DNA of 44,804 nucleotides from Chara braunii (GCA_003427395.1 BFEA01000023.1:4233116-4277919), one strand, 5' to 3'; positions 18,757-29,587 are shown, counted from the first letter of the stretch. Translations and numbers: made by a program. The notes: generated by a model from the sequence alone, not told the origin.

Positions 18757-18787
18757 GGATGACTGTGTAAATTGAGAAATGGTCCAA
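18722..18787 (+). pseudogene. U6 snRNA relic with the 13-nt deletion, 5'-truncated
   Basis: TTAAAATTGGAACGATACAG, AGAAGATTAGCATGGATGAC and AAATTGAGAAATGGTCCAAA match the 3' two thirds of U6. It lacks the same internal-stem-loop bases as the relic at 6931. An A-rich tail follows; no SINE head is attached. Confidence 0.85.
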
Positions 18788-18849
18788 ATAAAAAGAAGAA
18801 AAAGAAACACGCTTTTGCAGTTTATGCCTGGTGGAGTTTTAAATGGAGT

Positions 18850-19130
18850 TTGGTGGCGGCAGAGTTGTGTCAGTGGCCATGTCATTCAGGATCTGGTAGG
18901 CCCTCGCTCTTCACTTGCTGCGAGAAAAATTCCTGCCGTTCGATCTCTGAAACGTTTTTGCCCAGCAAGTGAAGAGGGCCAGGGCCTTGCAGGGCCTCTT
19001 CGCTTGTGGAGCGAAAAATTCCATCCTTGAGCTTGCTGAAAGTTTTCCTGATTCTGACCGCATTCAGGCCTGCTCTGGCGCCTTGTGCCTCGGCCGTGGT
19101 TGAGATGTCTTGGCCATGCACAGTGTGGGA
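18850..19130. repeat. Dispersed repeat with internal duplication; relative at 29000-29290
   Basis: CTCTTCACTTGCTGCGAGAA with AATTCCTGCCG, then GCAAGTGAAGAGGGCC and GGGCCTCTTCGCTTGTGGAG. At 29060-29220 comparable words (CTCTTCACTTGCCACAGGAA, AAATTCAGCCGTGGAAAG, GGCCAGTGACACAACTCGGC) recur. No coding domain. Confidence 0.45.
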
Positions 19131-19139
19131 TCTTTCTGA

Positions 19140-20860
19140 AGCCTACGTGAATAGACTGCATTTTAAACTCAGTGTGTGACTGTACTGCAATAACCTGTTT
19201 CTATTGAAAACCGGAACTGGTTTTTTGACACCAGCCATAGTTACCTCTCTTTTTGTCCTGCAGCAGTCTCATTTTTCTCTCTCTCTTTCTTTCTCTCTTT
19301 TTTTCCCTCTCTTTTCCTGACCTTCGTGGGTTTTTAGGAGACCTCCAGCTGTGCTTGCATTTTGAGGTGCCCGCCGCTGTCCAGGCTGGTGGACCAGGCT
19401 GGCGGATTTTGAGCACAGGGGAGGTTGAGGGTGTCGTTGTGTAATCGGACTGGATGACCTTCCAGATGTGATTTGAGGAGTCTGGGCGAGTGGTTTGCGT
19501 ATCCATGGGGGAGTACTGTGAGCCTGTTTTAGGAATGCTGTGAGCCTGAAAAGAGCAAGCAAAATAAATCACTGAGCCCATTGTCGGCCTTACACTACCA
19601 CGTCCGTGCTTACCCAACTGTACATAGGGCCTCGCTGTACCACTCCACTATGTTTTCTCTTTTTTGAAGATTTTTCCCCACGCATAAACCACCCACTACC
19701 TCTCTCAGGCAAGCTTCTGCAACAAATTGGTTTAGTTCTGTGTTCTTGCTCTCGAAAACGAAAGATTACAGCGCCTGTTCGTATTGGACTTGTGCGCATA
19801 GCAGAAATCTGTCATGGGAAGAGAAGGACAGGAGGTAATCATGGTGGTTGTATAAACCCTCGCTGCACGTCTATGCTAAGCTGAACTCACAATGACACTT
19901 TTTGGTGAGTTCCTCACACCCGCACACACTCCCTTTCCATGAAGGTAGGCGAAATTACCATAAGGGCCTCGTTCCACTGCACAACGTGAGCATTGGTAAT
20001 TGTATCTGGAGCTGGTAGGTAATTGTCTGGATATTTGGGATCAGCCCGAATGTACGGGTCCTGAGATAGGGTACAGAACAGATAAATGTCGAGTAGGGTA
20101 CTTATGAATGTTGATTGTTGTGTAGTGGAGTGAGGCCCATACTCTCTGTTGTGGTGAGCATTTACCAGCCTCGGTGAGTTCCCACTGATTGTTTTTTCAC
20201 CTTGATTGGTGAGATTGGGCCTCGCTGCACCACTCACAAATGTGATGAAGCCAAAAACATGGCGCTTGGTTTTCCCAGTTGAAGCTGGAAATACATTCTG
20301 ATTTTCACATTTGGTGAGTGTTGAGGCAAAGCCGGCAAGGCTGATTATCTTTTATTTTGCGGAAACAAGTGCAGCCACGTCAGTTTTTGAGTTGCAGAAG
20401 GCAAAAAAAATACTCATGTTGGCAGGTCTGTTGCAGTGCCGCCAGTGCGAATTTCGAATGGGCAAAAAAAAGCGTAGAACGGCGGCCTGCACATCACGAT
20501 CCCCCACCTGCAAAGAGCCTGACCTGCCTGTTTAGAAAGTTGTGTTTTTTATCGCCTTTTCAAACTCTGCACATAACTGACCTGCAGGTATGTGTTTGTT
20601 TTGCTCATTCAGAACTCGATCCTTAATGAAATGTACTTGCCCCTTTCCAAACTTGGCGCGTGACTGACCTGCAGGATTGTGTTGTTTTTGCCCATAATTC
20701 AGGGCTCGATCCTTGACGAAACATACTTGACCCCTTGTCTTAATCGATGAGATTATTGTAATCTCAGTTAGGGTGAGAGGTCTGTAGCCATGTGTCTCTA
20801 GGAGTTCCCAACATTTTGCCAGTGTACGCGCTCACCACACCGGGCGATAACTCTTTTTTC
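19140..20860. other. Unassigned region with GGGCCTCGCTGCACCACTC words
   Basis: The phrase GCCTCGCTGYACCACTC occurs near 19629 and 20218, with looser forms at 19857 and 19966. A minus-strand frame at 19914-20237 (107 codons) looks compositionally protein-like (DIYLFCTLSQDPYIRADP) but I cannot assign it. A second short duplication, ACTGACCTGCAGG, appears at 20576 and 20662. Confidence 0.35.
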
Positions 20861-20869
20861 CCCGGGCGA

Positions 20870-21360
20870 GGAAATATACGTAGTCCAGCTTGGTTGCACC
20901 TTTCTACGCCTTTATGACCTTGTTCCCGTATTAAGAACGAGGGAAACTATATGTGGTGCTCTCTATGTGGCAGTCATGGACACATCTGCGGTTACCTATG
21001 GCCAAATCTCGGTGGCTCCCCACCTGCAAAGTGCAGGATGGCTAAAAAGGACCATGGGGTGATTTCTGTAGCCATGTGTCTTGAGGAATTCCCAACATTT
21101 CTGCGTATCCACTTACCGCACCCTGAGATACCTACTTTTTCCCCAGACTGGGAGATATACATTGTCCAGCAGGGATGCACCTTAATACACCTTTATTTAT
21201 AACCTTATCCTGAGACTGGGAGATATACTTAGTACAGCTGGGATGCACCTTTATATGCCTTTATAGCCTTTTCCCATTGTAAAGAGGGAAACCATATGCA
21301 GTCATGGACACATCTGGGGTTACCTATGGCCACATCTGGGATTAACTATGGCCAGAAAAG
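20870..21360 (+). repeat. Degenerate tandem repeat
   Basis: Three diverged copies of GAGATATACTTAGTCCAGC with GGGATGCACCTTTATACGCC (20871, 21150, 21208). GTCATGGACACATCTGSGGT with TACCTATGGCCA also repeats (20973, 21301, 21325). Non-coding. Confidence 0.55.
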
Positions 21361-21559
21361 ACAGTGGTCACAGATGACATGCTGTCATGCTGACTGCAGG
21401 CAAGGACTAGACGGAAAAAATGAGTAGAGTCTGGAAGGAGTCACATAGAGTCTGAGGACAGGACAAACCTTCAGTACTGCATTTGTGCCTTCGCAGGATG
21501 CGACACTGAAGGAGGACAGGACAGGACAGGACAAACCAGTACTTGTGACCCTGCCGAGC

Positions 21560-21986
21560 TAAGGGCTTCGTTCGACACCACTTGAACTCAAGGGTTGAAG
21601 GAACATTCTTCGTTCGACCCCACCCTAACCTGGCTGCGGAGTTGTTTCTACTTTCCGGCTCTCTAGTGCTAGCCCTCGAAACTCAAGTGCCGCCGGGGAA
21701 AATTTGCACTTGAGCTCAAGGTACCTATCCCGGGAGCACTTGAGTTCGAGTGCCAGCGGATACAGCCAGCACTCAAGTGGGGCTTTTTTTCTGTTTTTCT
21801 TTTTTTCCAAAAGTCGATCCTGGTCCAGGATTGGTCAAGCAGTGGAGTTTTCAAGTGCGACCGTTTCAAGTATTTTGCGAAGTGCACATGGAACGAAGAT
21901 TGCAGTAAGTATTTTTTAATCATGATTTCGGGTTAGGGCACACTTGAGACTCTAGGGTTCTCTAGTGGTGTCGAACGGGCCCCTTA
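21560..21986. mobile_element. TIR element (about 427 bp)
   Basis: Left end TAAGGGCTTCGTTCGACACC with ACTTGA and right end TCTAGTGGTGTCGAACGGGC with CCCTTA are imperfect inverted repeats. The interior is rich in CACTTGAR words and a (GGACA)n-like stretch lies just upstream (21515). No transposase frame. A non-autonomous DNA transposon is likely. Confidence 0.65.
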
Positions 21987-21989
21987 GAA

Positions 21990-22139
21990 ATGCCCTGCAC
22001 ACCAAATACATTGAACTGGGCATTTTCTTTCTTTGCTGGTGCCGGCAGCCATTTAGCTCCAGTATGCCGCGCCCCGAAGGTCCTGGCACGTACACAGCTG
22101 GGTTTGAGAAAAATGGCTGGGAAGCCTACTGGTGGTTAA
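21990..22139. mobile_element. TTAA-family element, long subtype, left end decayed
   Basis: CCCTGCACACCAAATACATT, GCTGGTGCCGGCAGCC and the right end CTACTGGTGGTTAA follow the long-subtype pattern. The left terminus has lost its ACCACC. Confidence 0.5.
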
Positions 22140-22490
22140 AGCAAACAGCATGTGGGGGCACCCAACTTGTGAGGGTGACAACGGCAACCATTGTATGTGA
22201 GGACCACCCTGCTTTTATGATGCTCCATGTCTGACTATATCGGTGGGTAGCTGCACCTGCTGGAAAACGGGTGTCCAGCTTCCCACTATGGGCAATACAT
22301 CACAACATCCTATTCACGTGTCTGATCCATCCTGCTACATCTGTTATGTCAGTTTTTCTGTGACTGGACAGACTACTAAGTTATAGCTCGTTTGCCTCTT
22401 GCAGGGAGTTCTCGTTTGTGCTCTCTAGTGGTTACCAACTGCTACGCACTACTGTCTTCCCACAAATGGAATCTGCAGTCATTGTTGCTG
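22140..22490. other. No gene; hairpin repeat copy 2
   Basis: GGTGGGTAGCTGCACCTGCT with GGAAAACGGGTGTCCAGC (22243-22280) is a diverged GGTGGGGAGCTCCACC repeat. The rest is unassigned. Confidence 0.45.
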
Positions 22491-22942
22491 TATCTAGGCT
22501 GAAAGTTGCCTCAAGTACAGCTATAATGACTGGTCGGGAGTCAGGAATCTGTGCTTGCCGCAATGGCAACTGCCTCATTGAAAAACAAAGAAATAACTGC
22601 GCGGGTGGCTGCTGCACAGTTCCAAATTTGCAGGAATAACAGGGCACTGCGGTTCTGGGCCGAGGGAGGGCAGTTAGAAACTGCAAGAACAGAAAGAACA
22701 GCTTTGTGCACTTCTATATCTAGGCTGAAAGTTGCCTCAAGTACAGCTATAATGAATGGACGGGAGTCAGGAATCTGTGCTTGCCGCAATGGCAACTGCC
22801 TCATTGAAAAAAAAAGAAATAACTGCGCGGGTGGCTGCTGCACAGTTCCAAATTTGCAGGAATAACAGGGCACTGCGGTTCTGGGCCGAGGGAGGGCAGT
22901 TAGAAACTGCAAGAACAGAAAGAACAGCTTTGTGCACTTCTA
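22491..22942 (+). repeat. Recent 226-bp tandem duplication
   Basis: Two head-to-tail copies (22491-22716, 22717-22942) begin TATCTAGGCTGAAAGTTGCC and end GCTTTGTGCACTTCTA. They differ at only a few positions. The start of each copy is a half of the palindromic GGGGCAACTTTCAGTCTAG element, so the duplication includes a piece of that MITE. Confidence 0.9.
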
Positions 22943-23392
22943 GCCGTTGGAAGTTCGAAAGTGGCAAAATCAGGTGGCCACTCGTGTGTTTTTTTTTCGT
23001 TTTTTTTTTCGCGCCTGCTTACGGCCGAGCTCTCCTCAATTCGCGGCTCGAAAGACCCCTGATGAGTGCCGGTTGGCTACCGGCCGAAACGCGGCGTCGG
23101 GTCACGCCACTCCAGTCAGCTAGTCTTCAAGTGCGTTCAGGGTGTTGACGACTATGTTGTCGATATTGACGAATGCTGTTTACGGGAAGCTGGCTATGAG
23201 AGGTCGGGTTTATTACTTATCAATATTTTGACCTCTCAAGGTCGCGTTCGGGAGAAGACCATGGTGTTTATTGTCCTTTCTTCCTTCATCTCCTTTGTCT
23301 AATCACTCATTCCGCCTTCATCTCTTTTCTTCTGCTGTGGTGCTCTGGCTGCTGAATCGTTGTCATTGATTGATGTTGTAAACAACTCCACA
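22943..23392. other. No gene seen
   Basis: Short T-rich tract at 22988-23010 and no shared repeat or protein domain. Confidence 0.4.
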
Positions 23393-23541
23393 CCCGTGGC
23401 TGGGCCATGGCCGAGATGTCTTGGCCACGCCCATGGCTGGGCAGCGGCCGAGATGTCTAGGCCACGCCTGTGGCTGGACCACGACCAATATGTCTAGGCC
23501 ATGCCCGTGGCTGGGCCACGACCGAGATGCCTAGGCCACAC
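23393..23541 (+). repeat. Minisatellite, about 38-bp unit, four copies
   Basis: The unit CCCGTGGCTGGGCCATGGCC plus GAGATGTCTTGGCCACG is repeated four times with changes. GGCCGTGGTTGAGATGTCTT at 19088 is a lone relative. Confidence 0.8.
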
Positions 23542-24615
23542 CCCCGGGGAAACGAACCAAAAATGCGAGGGCCTGCTACCGGTAACTGCTCCCAGGCCAG
23601 GCTAGGGAACAGGCTAGGGAAAAAGAGCAGTACCACTACCGCCACTGCCCGTTTTTGCCAATTATTGAGCCGGTAGGCCGTCGAATGCGTGATTTTGTCA
23701 GATTTACTATTTTTCGTGCAGTTTTTAACTGTACTTTGCCCAAGCTTGCAGTGGACTTGAGCTACACGTGCGTTGCGATAGGATTATTTTTTTGCGACGG
23801 AAAATTGTGAGGCTGCATGGCATTGACGAAATGAACGTACCTGGCAGTTTCATTCATCCAGTTTTGTGTACCACGTGGCAAGTCCCTAATCTGGGCGTAA
23901 CTACAGTCAAATGCATACTAGAAAGTTTGTGTGTACTTCGCCGTTCTAGCATGTGTGCCCTTCGCCATTCTAGTATGCATGCCCTTCGCCTCTGTAATCT
24001 GTTCGCTGCAAATAAAGGCCTTCAAAGCGGGCCATGCACCACAGCGCATGTTTCTGAAATTGCAGTCCAGCTTGATGTCAATCCAGCCAAAAAGGTTATC
24101 GCTAGCCTACGGGTGAAGGCTTCACTGGTGGCAGGAGGTACACCCCCTCGAGAGGCAACGTTACCTGCCCGCCAAGCACTCCAAATGTCTCTTGCTCCTA
24201 TGCTTAGGGGATACCCAGCTTAGGCTAGTGCTGGAAACCGGGTCCAGCGTCCCTGAGTTGCAAACTCTCAAAGAAAGAAAGAAACTGGACTAATAAAGAT
24301 GATACACACTATTGCATAGTAATAAAGGAATGAATTCGAAACTTTTCTGCGTCTGGAAAGTTATCTGTAGACAGTGTAGAGCTAAATCCTGACACTGGAA
24401 CTGGGTTTGACTGTGGGTTGCTATGGATGGGGTGAGTGCACTCTCCGGGGTATACCCTCAAACCACTAGCACTTTTCTTGTTCTACTTCGCCATTTTGAT
24501 GTTGAAAATCTACGGAAAGAGTCCTTGTCTGAATATGTCCCCAATCTAGCTACTCGTGGGGACTATCAGGGAATTGACCCATTTGTGAGACTGGACTGAA
24601 AAGCTGTAGGAAAGG
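23542..24615. other. Unassigned region
   Basis: A short triplication TTCTAGYATGYRTGCCCTTCG lies near 23935-23995. A GGAAACCGGGTCCAGCGTCC hairpin-repeat end lies near 24234. The plus-strand frame at 23768-24223 has no domain I recognise. Confidence 0.35.
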
Positions 24616-24619
24616 TTAA

Positions 24620-24813
24620 ACCACCAGTACATTTCCACGCGGTGAAAACAAATCTGCGGCTTGCATACAGGCGCAGCTTTGAGGGCTCAACCTCCGGAGT
24701 AAAATGGCTGGCGGCCCCAGCCAAAAGGAAAGCCGCGCCGGTTTCACTTTTTTATTGGCACGCAGTGCGTTTCCAGTTGGTCCTGGAAAAAAGTGTTTTG
24801 GAAGAACTGGTGG
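24620..24813. mobile_element. TTAA-family element, long subtype
   Basis: TTAA (24616-24619) is followed by ACCACCAGTACATTTCC. The interior has GGCTGGCGGCCCCAGCC and GGCACGCAGTGCGTTTCC, and the right end reads GAACTGGTGGTTAG (TTAA decayed to TTAG). Confidence 0.65.
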
Positions 24814-24829
24814 TTAGTGCAGCTGGACA

Positions 24830-25766
24830 GAATCGCTAGTCAGACAACTGTCCCGCTGCCTGCCAGTTTTGTATCAGCCCGTGGCCTTTCCAGGTCACCC
24901 TCAGGGAGATGCGATGGCAGATATGCCACGGCTTTAGTTTGCTTTGCTTGCAGGTGCGTTTTGACCCCTGAGTGTGCTTTAACTCCTGAGAGGTGAGGAT
25001 ATACTAGGATGCCACTCCCCTACTCTAGACTATCAAAATTCTAGAGTCCAGCGTAGCGCCACATACTCTTGAATTGGGGCGTGGAGGACCCCTTCGAGAG
25101 CTATCAGAAAGGACTTGGGAAACTTCAAGAGTCTGACAGCTCTTCAACTGGGGCCTGGAGGACCCCTTTGAGAGCTATCAGAAAGGGCCCCTTCACTCAT
25201 TTCTTGAGTCTGACAGCTCTAGAAGAACCTTCGAATGTTTTTTGAGCATTTAGCATAGCGCAGGGATACCTATAACCTTGACCTTTGCTGAGGCAGGCAC
25301 GGAGGTGTGAATGGAAGAAAGAGTGTATAAACCAGTTTGTATTAGACCTTACTGGTGATTTTCCAAAGTTGCCATGAACGTGGACAACTTTTATGCCCAA
25401 GGTTCAGGCTAAACTAACACGGCAAGGCCTTACCAGTAGTGGAGTCACCCTATGGACAATGCCCAGGTCTTTGTAGGGAAATGTCATGAGAGGGATGAGG
25501 TCATGAAAATCAACACGAGAGAACGTAACATATTGTATCATCGGTTACGGGACTCTGCAGGCTGTAGAGGATTCAGCCTCCTGATGATTCAGTGAAACTC
25601 GGTCTATCACTGCTCCTCGTTTGTTGTCCGCTGCTCCCTCTCTGCCTACAGTTCACCAAGCAGTTCTCTATGGTGATATATACGAACAGACGAACGTACA
25701 AAGATCACTGGGTCTGGACAGATGGAACTACTGTACTATGCATGGGCAACATAGGCGGATTAATTA
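24830..25766. other. No gene; short tandem duplication
   Basis: TGGAGGACCCCTTCGAGAGC with TATCAGAAAGG occurs at about 25082 and 25147. A plus-strand frame at 25592-25948 is hydrophobic at its start but runs into a mobile element and has no recognised domain. Confidence 0.4.
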
Positions 25767-25770
25767 TTAA

Positions 25771-25944
25771 ACCACAAATACCTTTGCCGAACATTTTTCA
25801 CACCTTGGAAACACCCTGCGCGCCGAGAAAAAACGAAGCGGCGTGGGCCTTCTTTTGGGTGGCTCAACGATCTTGCTCTGGTGGTCCAACCCCCGGTGTG
25901 TTAATGGCTGCGTCGCAGAAGAAGTTTGGTGACATGCTGGCGGC
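25771..25944. mobile_element. TTAA-family element, long subtype, diverged
   Basis: TTAA (25767-25770) is followed by ACCACAAATACCTTTGCCG and TTAA (25945-25948) follows ATGCTGGCGGC. The interior matches the long subtype (CCCTGCGCGCCGAGAAAAAA, GGCGTGGGCCTTCTTTTGG). Confidence 0.55.
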
Positions 25945-26121
25945 TTAAACCAGCATGACCTCCAAGGCTTTTTTCCCAATGTGTAATTTAGCCTGAAACT
26001 GGCATGGGCAAAGGCGTACTGGGCTCCAGCAGCCAAACAGGTCGACTAGGCCAGGCTTTCTGGGGTCCTGAAGGTGGGGAGGCACAGGCTAGCTGGGTGG
26101 GGTAGTGGTGATTTGATTTAA

Positions 26122-26271
26122 ACCACCAATATTTGGCCCAGCTATCAGCCGTGGAAAAAAATAGAGTAGAAACGTTTCTAGTCCGATGAATTTGGGCGCT
26201 CCTGTAGTGGTGCATACATTTCCCAAAATCGCGGCTTGGTAACTGGCACAACTTTAGGAAGTACTGGTGGT
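26122..26271. mobile_element. TTAA-family element, 150-bp subtype (copy 1)
   Basis: Flanked by TTAA at 26118-26121 and 26272-26275. Left end ACCACCAATATTTGGCCCAG and right end GGAAGTACTGGTGGT. The interior GAGTAGAAACGTTTCTAGTC and CAGATGAATTTGGGC-like words match the copy at 32412-32561, which is exactly the same length. Confidence 0.85.
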
Positions 26272-26275
26272 TTAA

Positions 26276-26437
26276 ACCACCAGTTTCTGAGGCACTTTTC
26301 TCAGCCCCCTGGAAAAAGTCCTGCATGCCAAAAAAACACGAATCGGCGTGGCCTCTGTTTGGCTGGCTGCTAGCCTATTTTGGAAGCTGAGCCTCGACAT
26401 GGGCTCACGGCTGATGTATGGGCCAAGTACTGGTGGG
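26276..26437. mobile_element. TTAA-family element, long subtype, abutting copy
   Basis: It begins ACCACCAGTTTCTGAGGC directly after the TTAA at 26272-26275 and ends CCAAGTACTGGTGGG before TTAA (26438-26441). The interior GCCAAAAAAACACGAATCGG and GGAAGCTGAGCCTCGACA define the long subtype. It shares one TTAA with its left neighbour. Confidence 0.75.
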
Positions 26438-26731
26438 TTAATGTGGTAAGAGCGAATACCAGTCAGAAACGTGTTTTTGAAAACGAGGCCGCTAGAGTCT
26501 TTATCCCAAAAAACATTTGCTTGTGCTACAATTCTTGGTTGGCTGCCGCTTCCACGTGGAAACCAGACCCATTGGTTGGGGCCCACAGCAGCACACGGGA
26601 ACTAACCAGGAAAAAAAGAAAAGAACAAGTAGACTGTTTGCCATTCGTGCTGACATGGATGGCTGAGGATCCTGTAGTGTAGTAGCGAAAGTGAGGAGTG
26701 ACGGAAAGGGGAAGTAGGGTAACCGGTCTGA

Positions 26732-26852
26732 GGGCACACTCACACTACCAGTTCTCAAAATGCAGGCGACCCCAGTTACGGCCAGACCTGGACGAGTCTG
26801 ACCGTAATTATGTCCAGAGCTTCATGGAAAATGTCCTAGTGTGAGTATATGT
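26732..26852. mobile_element. MITE, GGGCATACTCAC family (copy 4)
   Basis: Left end GGGCACACTCACACTACC; right end CTAGTGTGAGTATATGT. Interior GTTACGGCCAGACCTGGACG and GACCGTAATTATGTCCAG. About 121 bp. The 3-bp flanks are no longer identical. Confidence 0.65.
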
Positions 26853-27976
26853 GTGCTGTTCACGCATGGATCTTCTGACAAACAGATCAAGAGTTGCGAT
26901 CTTGTTGAATAATATTGCTTCTATTGGATAAAATCACACTAAGCGCTGACCCCTTTTCCAAAAGCTTTTTATGGAAATATTGTACTTGTAACTTTTGGAA
27001 ACGGATCAGGAGTTCAGATCCCCCCCCCCTCCTTTTTTTTTTTTTTTGGCAATTCAACACACTCGAAAGGAGCAGGCTCTTTGAGTGTACGGTCGACGTT
27101 GTTAGAATGAGGATGTCCCATCATGTTTTTAGTGCACGGTCGATATTGTTAGGACGAGGATGTCCAATCATGTTTTTTTCTTTTTTCTTTTCTCTTCAGA
27201 CTACCTATCCTGTTGTTTAAGTCCAGTTTCAATCCTGAATTGTTGCAGTTATGGGTTGATGAATCCCAGCCTTCCTGCTGAACTCTGCTCTATACAGGGA
27301 GCAGTACCCGGGCTCTTAACACCTGGCACGAGCTGGAAAGCAGCCAAATACTTCCACAACCAGCCAGGAGGCCCAAGCCAACAATCTCCGCTGGTGAACC
27401 CGAAGCATACCCCCAGGAGGCCGCGAGGATGGAAAGGACGATGTGGGGTATCGAACCCACAACCTCCTTGTTTCTTTCGCCTCCGGAAAGCATTCTTGCT
27501 TGTGCCTCCAATCGCGGAGATTTCCATGTGGACTCTCTGCAACTGCATGCATCGCTCGTATACCAACTCCGGTCTATTTGTGGGAGACACACATGTTGGA
27601 CTTCTTTTTTCCACCACCGGAACATGTTGGAGATTGGGACCGATCTCTGATAGATATAATATTTGACAGAGCCAAAAGGATGCTGCCAACTAGGGACAGC
27701 ATCCATACGTGGCAAGGACCTGTGCGCCCTATGATGCCAACGCACCCTCTCTCTGATGCACGACCATTCCTGGAGCTCTCAATAGATCTGATCTCATTAT
27801 CCTGCCAATTGGCCTCACTCCACTACTCTCCAAATGTGCAAAATGATACTGAATCCTCCGCTAGAACATGGAAAGATACACACGACATATTTTGTCTTTT
27901 ATGCATGCCGAGAGTTGAGTAAAGCCCAATACTGTTGGAAGGAGTTATGGGCATCATGAAGGTGTACGAACACTAA
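26853..27976. other. Unassigned region; possible second tRNA-like repeat on the minus strand
   Basis: On the minus strand near 27440-27470, GTTGTGGGTTCGATACCCCA forms a perfect T-arm-like hairpin with a B-box (GGTTCGATACC). I cannot find a matching A box or D arm, so this is a weak SINE candidate. A duplicate of CATCATGTTTTTAGTGCACG-like words lies at 27119-27175. GGCCTCACTCCACTACTCTC (27811) belongs to the GAGAATGAAT repeat group. Confidence 0.35.
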
Positions 27977-28559
27977 GGGCATACTCACACTAGCGGGTTC
28001 TTTTGCTAAATGGCAAAATCTGCTATGCTGTTAGAGCCACACTAGGGTTTTCCGACCACCAAAATTGCAAATGGGGTAGCATTTGTCAGCGGCCTGGGGA
28101 GCCGCGGGGATGAGCATTTTGCTACCACCTCGAGAGGTGGTGGCGAATTCTCTTTTGGCCGTCACAAATTCTCTTTCACCTTTTGGGAATTGTTAAACCA
28201 CTAGTACCTTTGCCGCGTGGGAAAATAACGGGCCTCGGGTAGGCGTCCGACCTTTTCAGATGCCGAAACGAAATGACGGCCGCCGATCAGATTTATCAAT
28301 GGCAGTCATCGTCGGGCCCGACCCCTGAATATTCAGGAGTTTGGAAAACTGCCAGTTTTCCCTATTTTCCCACGCGGGAAAGAAAATTTCTGCGCTTTGT
28401 GACGATGAGAGGCACCAATTTTGCAATCGCTAGAGAGTCCCGCTCGTGTCCTTTCTGATTTGCAACTCATGTGTGACCAGGCGGGGTATTATTTCAGCAA
28501 ACATGGGAAAGAAAATTCAGCAGATTTTACTAGACTGCCACAGCTGTGTGAGTACACCC
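27977..28559. mobile_element. Longer relative of the GGGCATACTCAC MITE (583 bp)
   Basis: GGGCATACTCACACTAGC follows TAA (27974-27976); GTGTGAGTACACCC precedes TAA (28560-28562). The interior has no transposase; it contains a TTAA-family end (ACCACTAGTACC, 28198) and hairpin words CCACGCGGGAAAG. The right part matches 1170-1297. Confidence 0.65.
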
Positions 28560-28709
28560 TAACTCGTCATCACTGTTGTTTCTCCTGTTTTCTCTTTTTT
28601 GAGGAAAATTATCTTTCGGACACTCTTCACGGCAGTGAAGGATCTGGTGACCAAAGGAACCCATGCTAGAAGATCGGTATGATGCAGATGAGTTCATACA
28701 ACATCACGA

Positions 28710-28775
28710 AGCGCATGCTTTGACACAAAATTTGTGTCATCCTTGCGCGGGGGCATGCCAATCTTTGCAAGGACA
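28710..28775 (-). pseudogene. U6-like fragment (internal stem-loop and 3' part)
   Basis: On the minus strand, AGATTGGCATGCCCCCGCGC with AAGGATGACAC is close to the U6 internal stem-loop, and GCGCTTCGTGATG follows. The 5' half is missing. The match is short, so this is tentative. Confidence 0.4.
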
Positions 28776-28779
28776 TGCA

Positions 28780-29390
28780 ACCCGAGAATAAATTAAAAAG
28801 ACGAGGTAACTATGGCTGCGCCAAAAAAATCAAGCTTCAATTTTCAATCGAGGTAAGTACAGCCGCACCAAAAACTAAGTTTCATGTTTCAATCAAAACA
28901 GGTTTTTGCATGTGAGTCGCAGGCCACGTTTCAATTGCAGTCAGTCACTTAGATTTAAGAAAAATCCAATGTCGGATAGGCCATGGCCCAGACATGAGGG
29001 GCCAGTGCAGGCCTGAATCTGGCCCAAATCACGGCCAGATTCCTCTCCAGGGTCTTGTAGGCACTGACCCTCTTCACTTGCCACAGGAAAAAAATTCAGC
29101 CGTGGAAAGACTCAAAATTTTTCATGCGACCTTGTGAAAAATTCGAGTTTGATCTGATAGATAGATGGCTGAAATGTTTTCCAAGTGCAGGGCCGGGGCC
29201 TAGATGGCCCTGGACGACGTGGCCAGTGACACAACTCGGCCAAGTGGCCACAACTCGCCCAAGGTCTATGTGACGAAACTGAATTTCAAGTTTCACCCCG
29301 CGACTAGAAGGCCACGGCCTGTTTCTATTGCACAATGAAAATAAAACACCCCCCCTGTGGCCGGAGTTATTATTTCTGAAAGAAAATTTA
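28780..29390. other. No gene; diverged copy of the 18850 repeat
   Basis: CTCTTCACTTGCCACAGG and GGCCAGTGACACAACTCGGC (29070-29240) relate to 18850-18970. Earlier, AAGACGAGGTAACTATGGCT and CGAGGTAAGTACAGCCGCAC form a short direct repeat near 28798 and 28848. Confidence 0.4.
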
Positions 29391-29587
29391 ACCACCAGTA
29401 CTTGGCCAGTACATCGGTCGCGTTGTCGTTAACGCCCCGCAACTTCCGGAGGCTCGGGGTACCGGCCCTCAAAGGCTGGCGCCGCCAGCCAAAACGATTT
29501 TTTCTTGTTGCGCTGGAGGGTAGGTGCAAAACGGTGCGCAGGCCATTTTCAGGCTTGGCATCAATAGCTGGTCCAAGTACTGGTGGT
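29391..29587. mobile_element. TTAA-family element, long subtype
   Basis: Left end ACCACCAGTACTTGGCCAG, right end CCAAGTACTGGTGGT followed by TTAA (29588-29591). The interior contains the palindrome GGCTGGCGCCGCCAGCC at about 29474. Confidence 0.75.

Noticed and set aside
27429-27689. Overlapping 70-150 codon frames on both strands
   Set aside because: No recognisable domain, and both strands are open, which fits chance and repeat composition; only a weak tRNA-like B box is noted.
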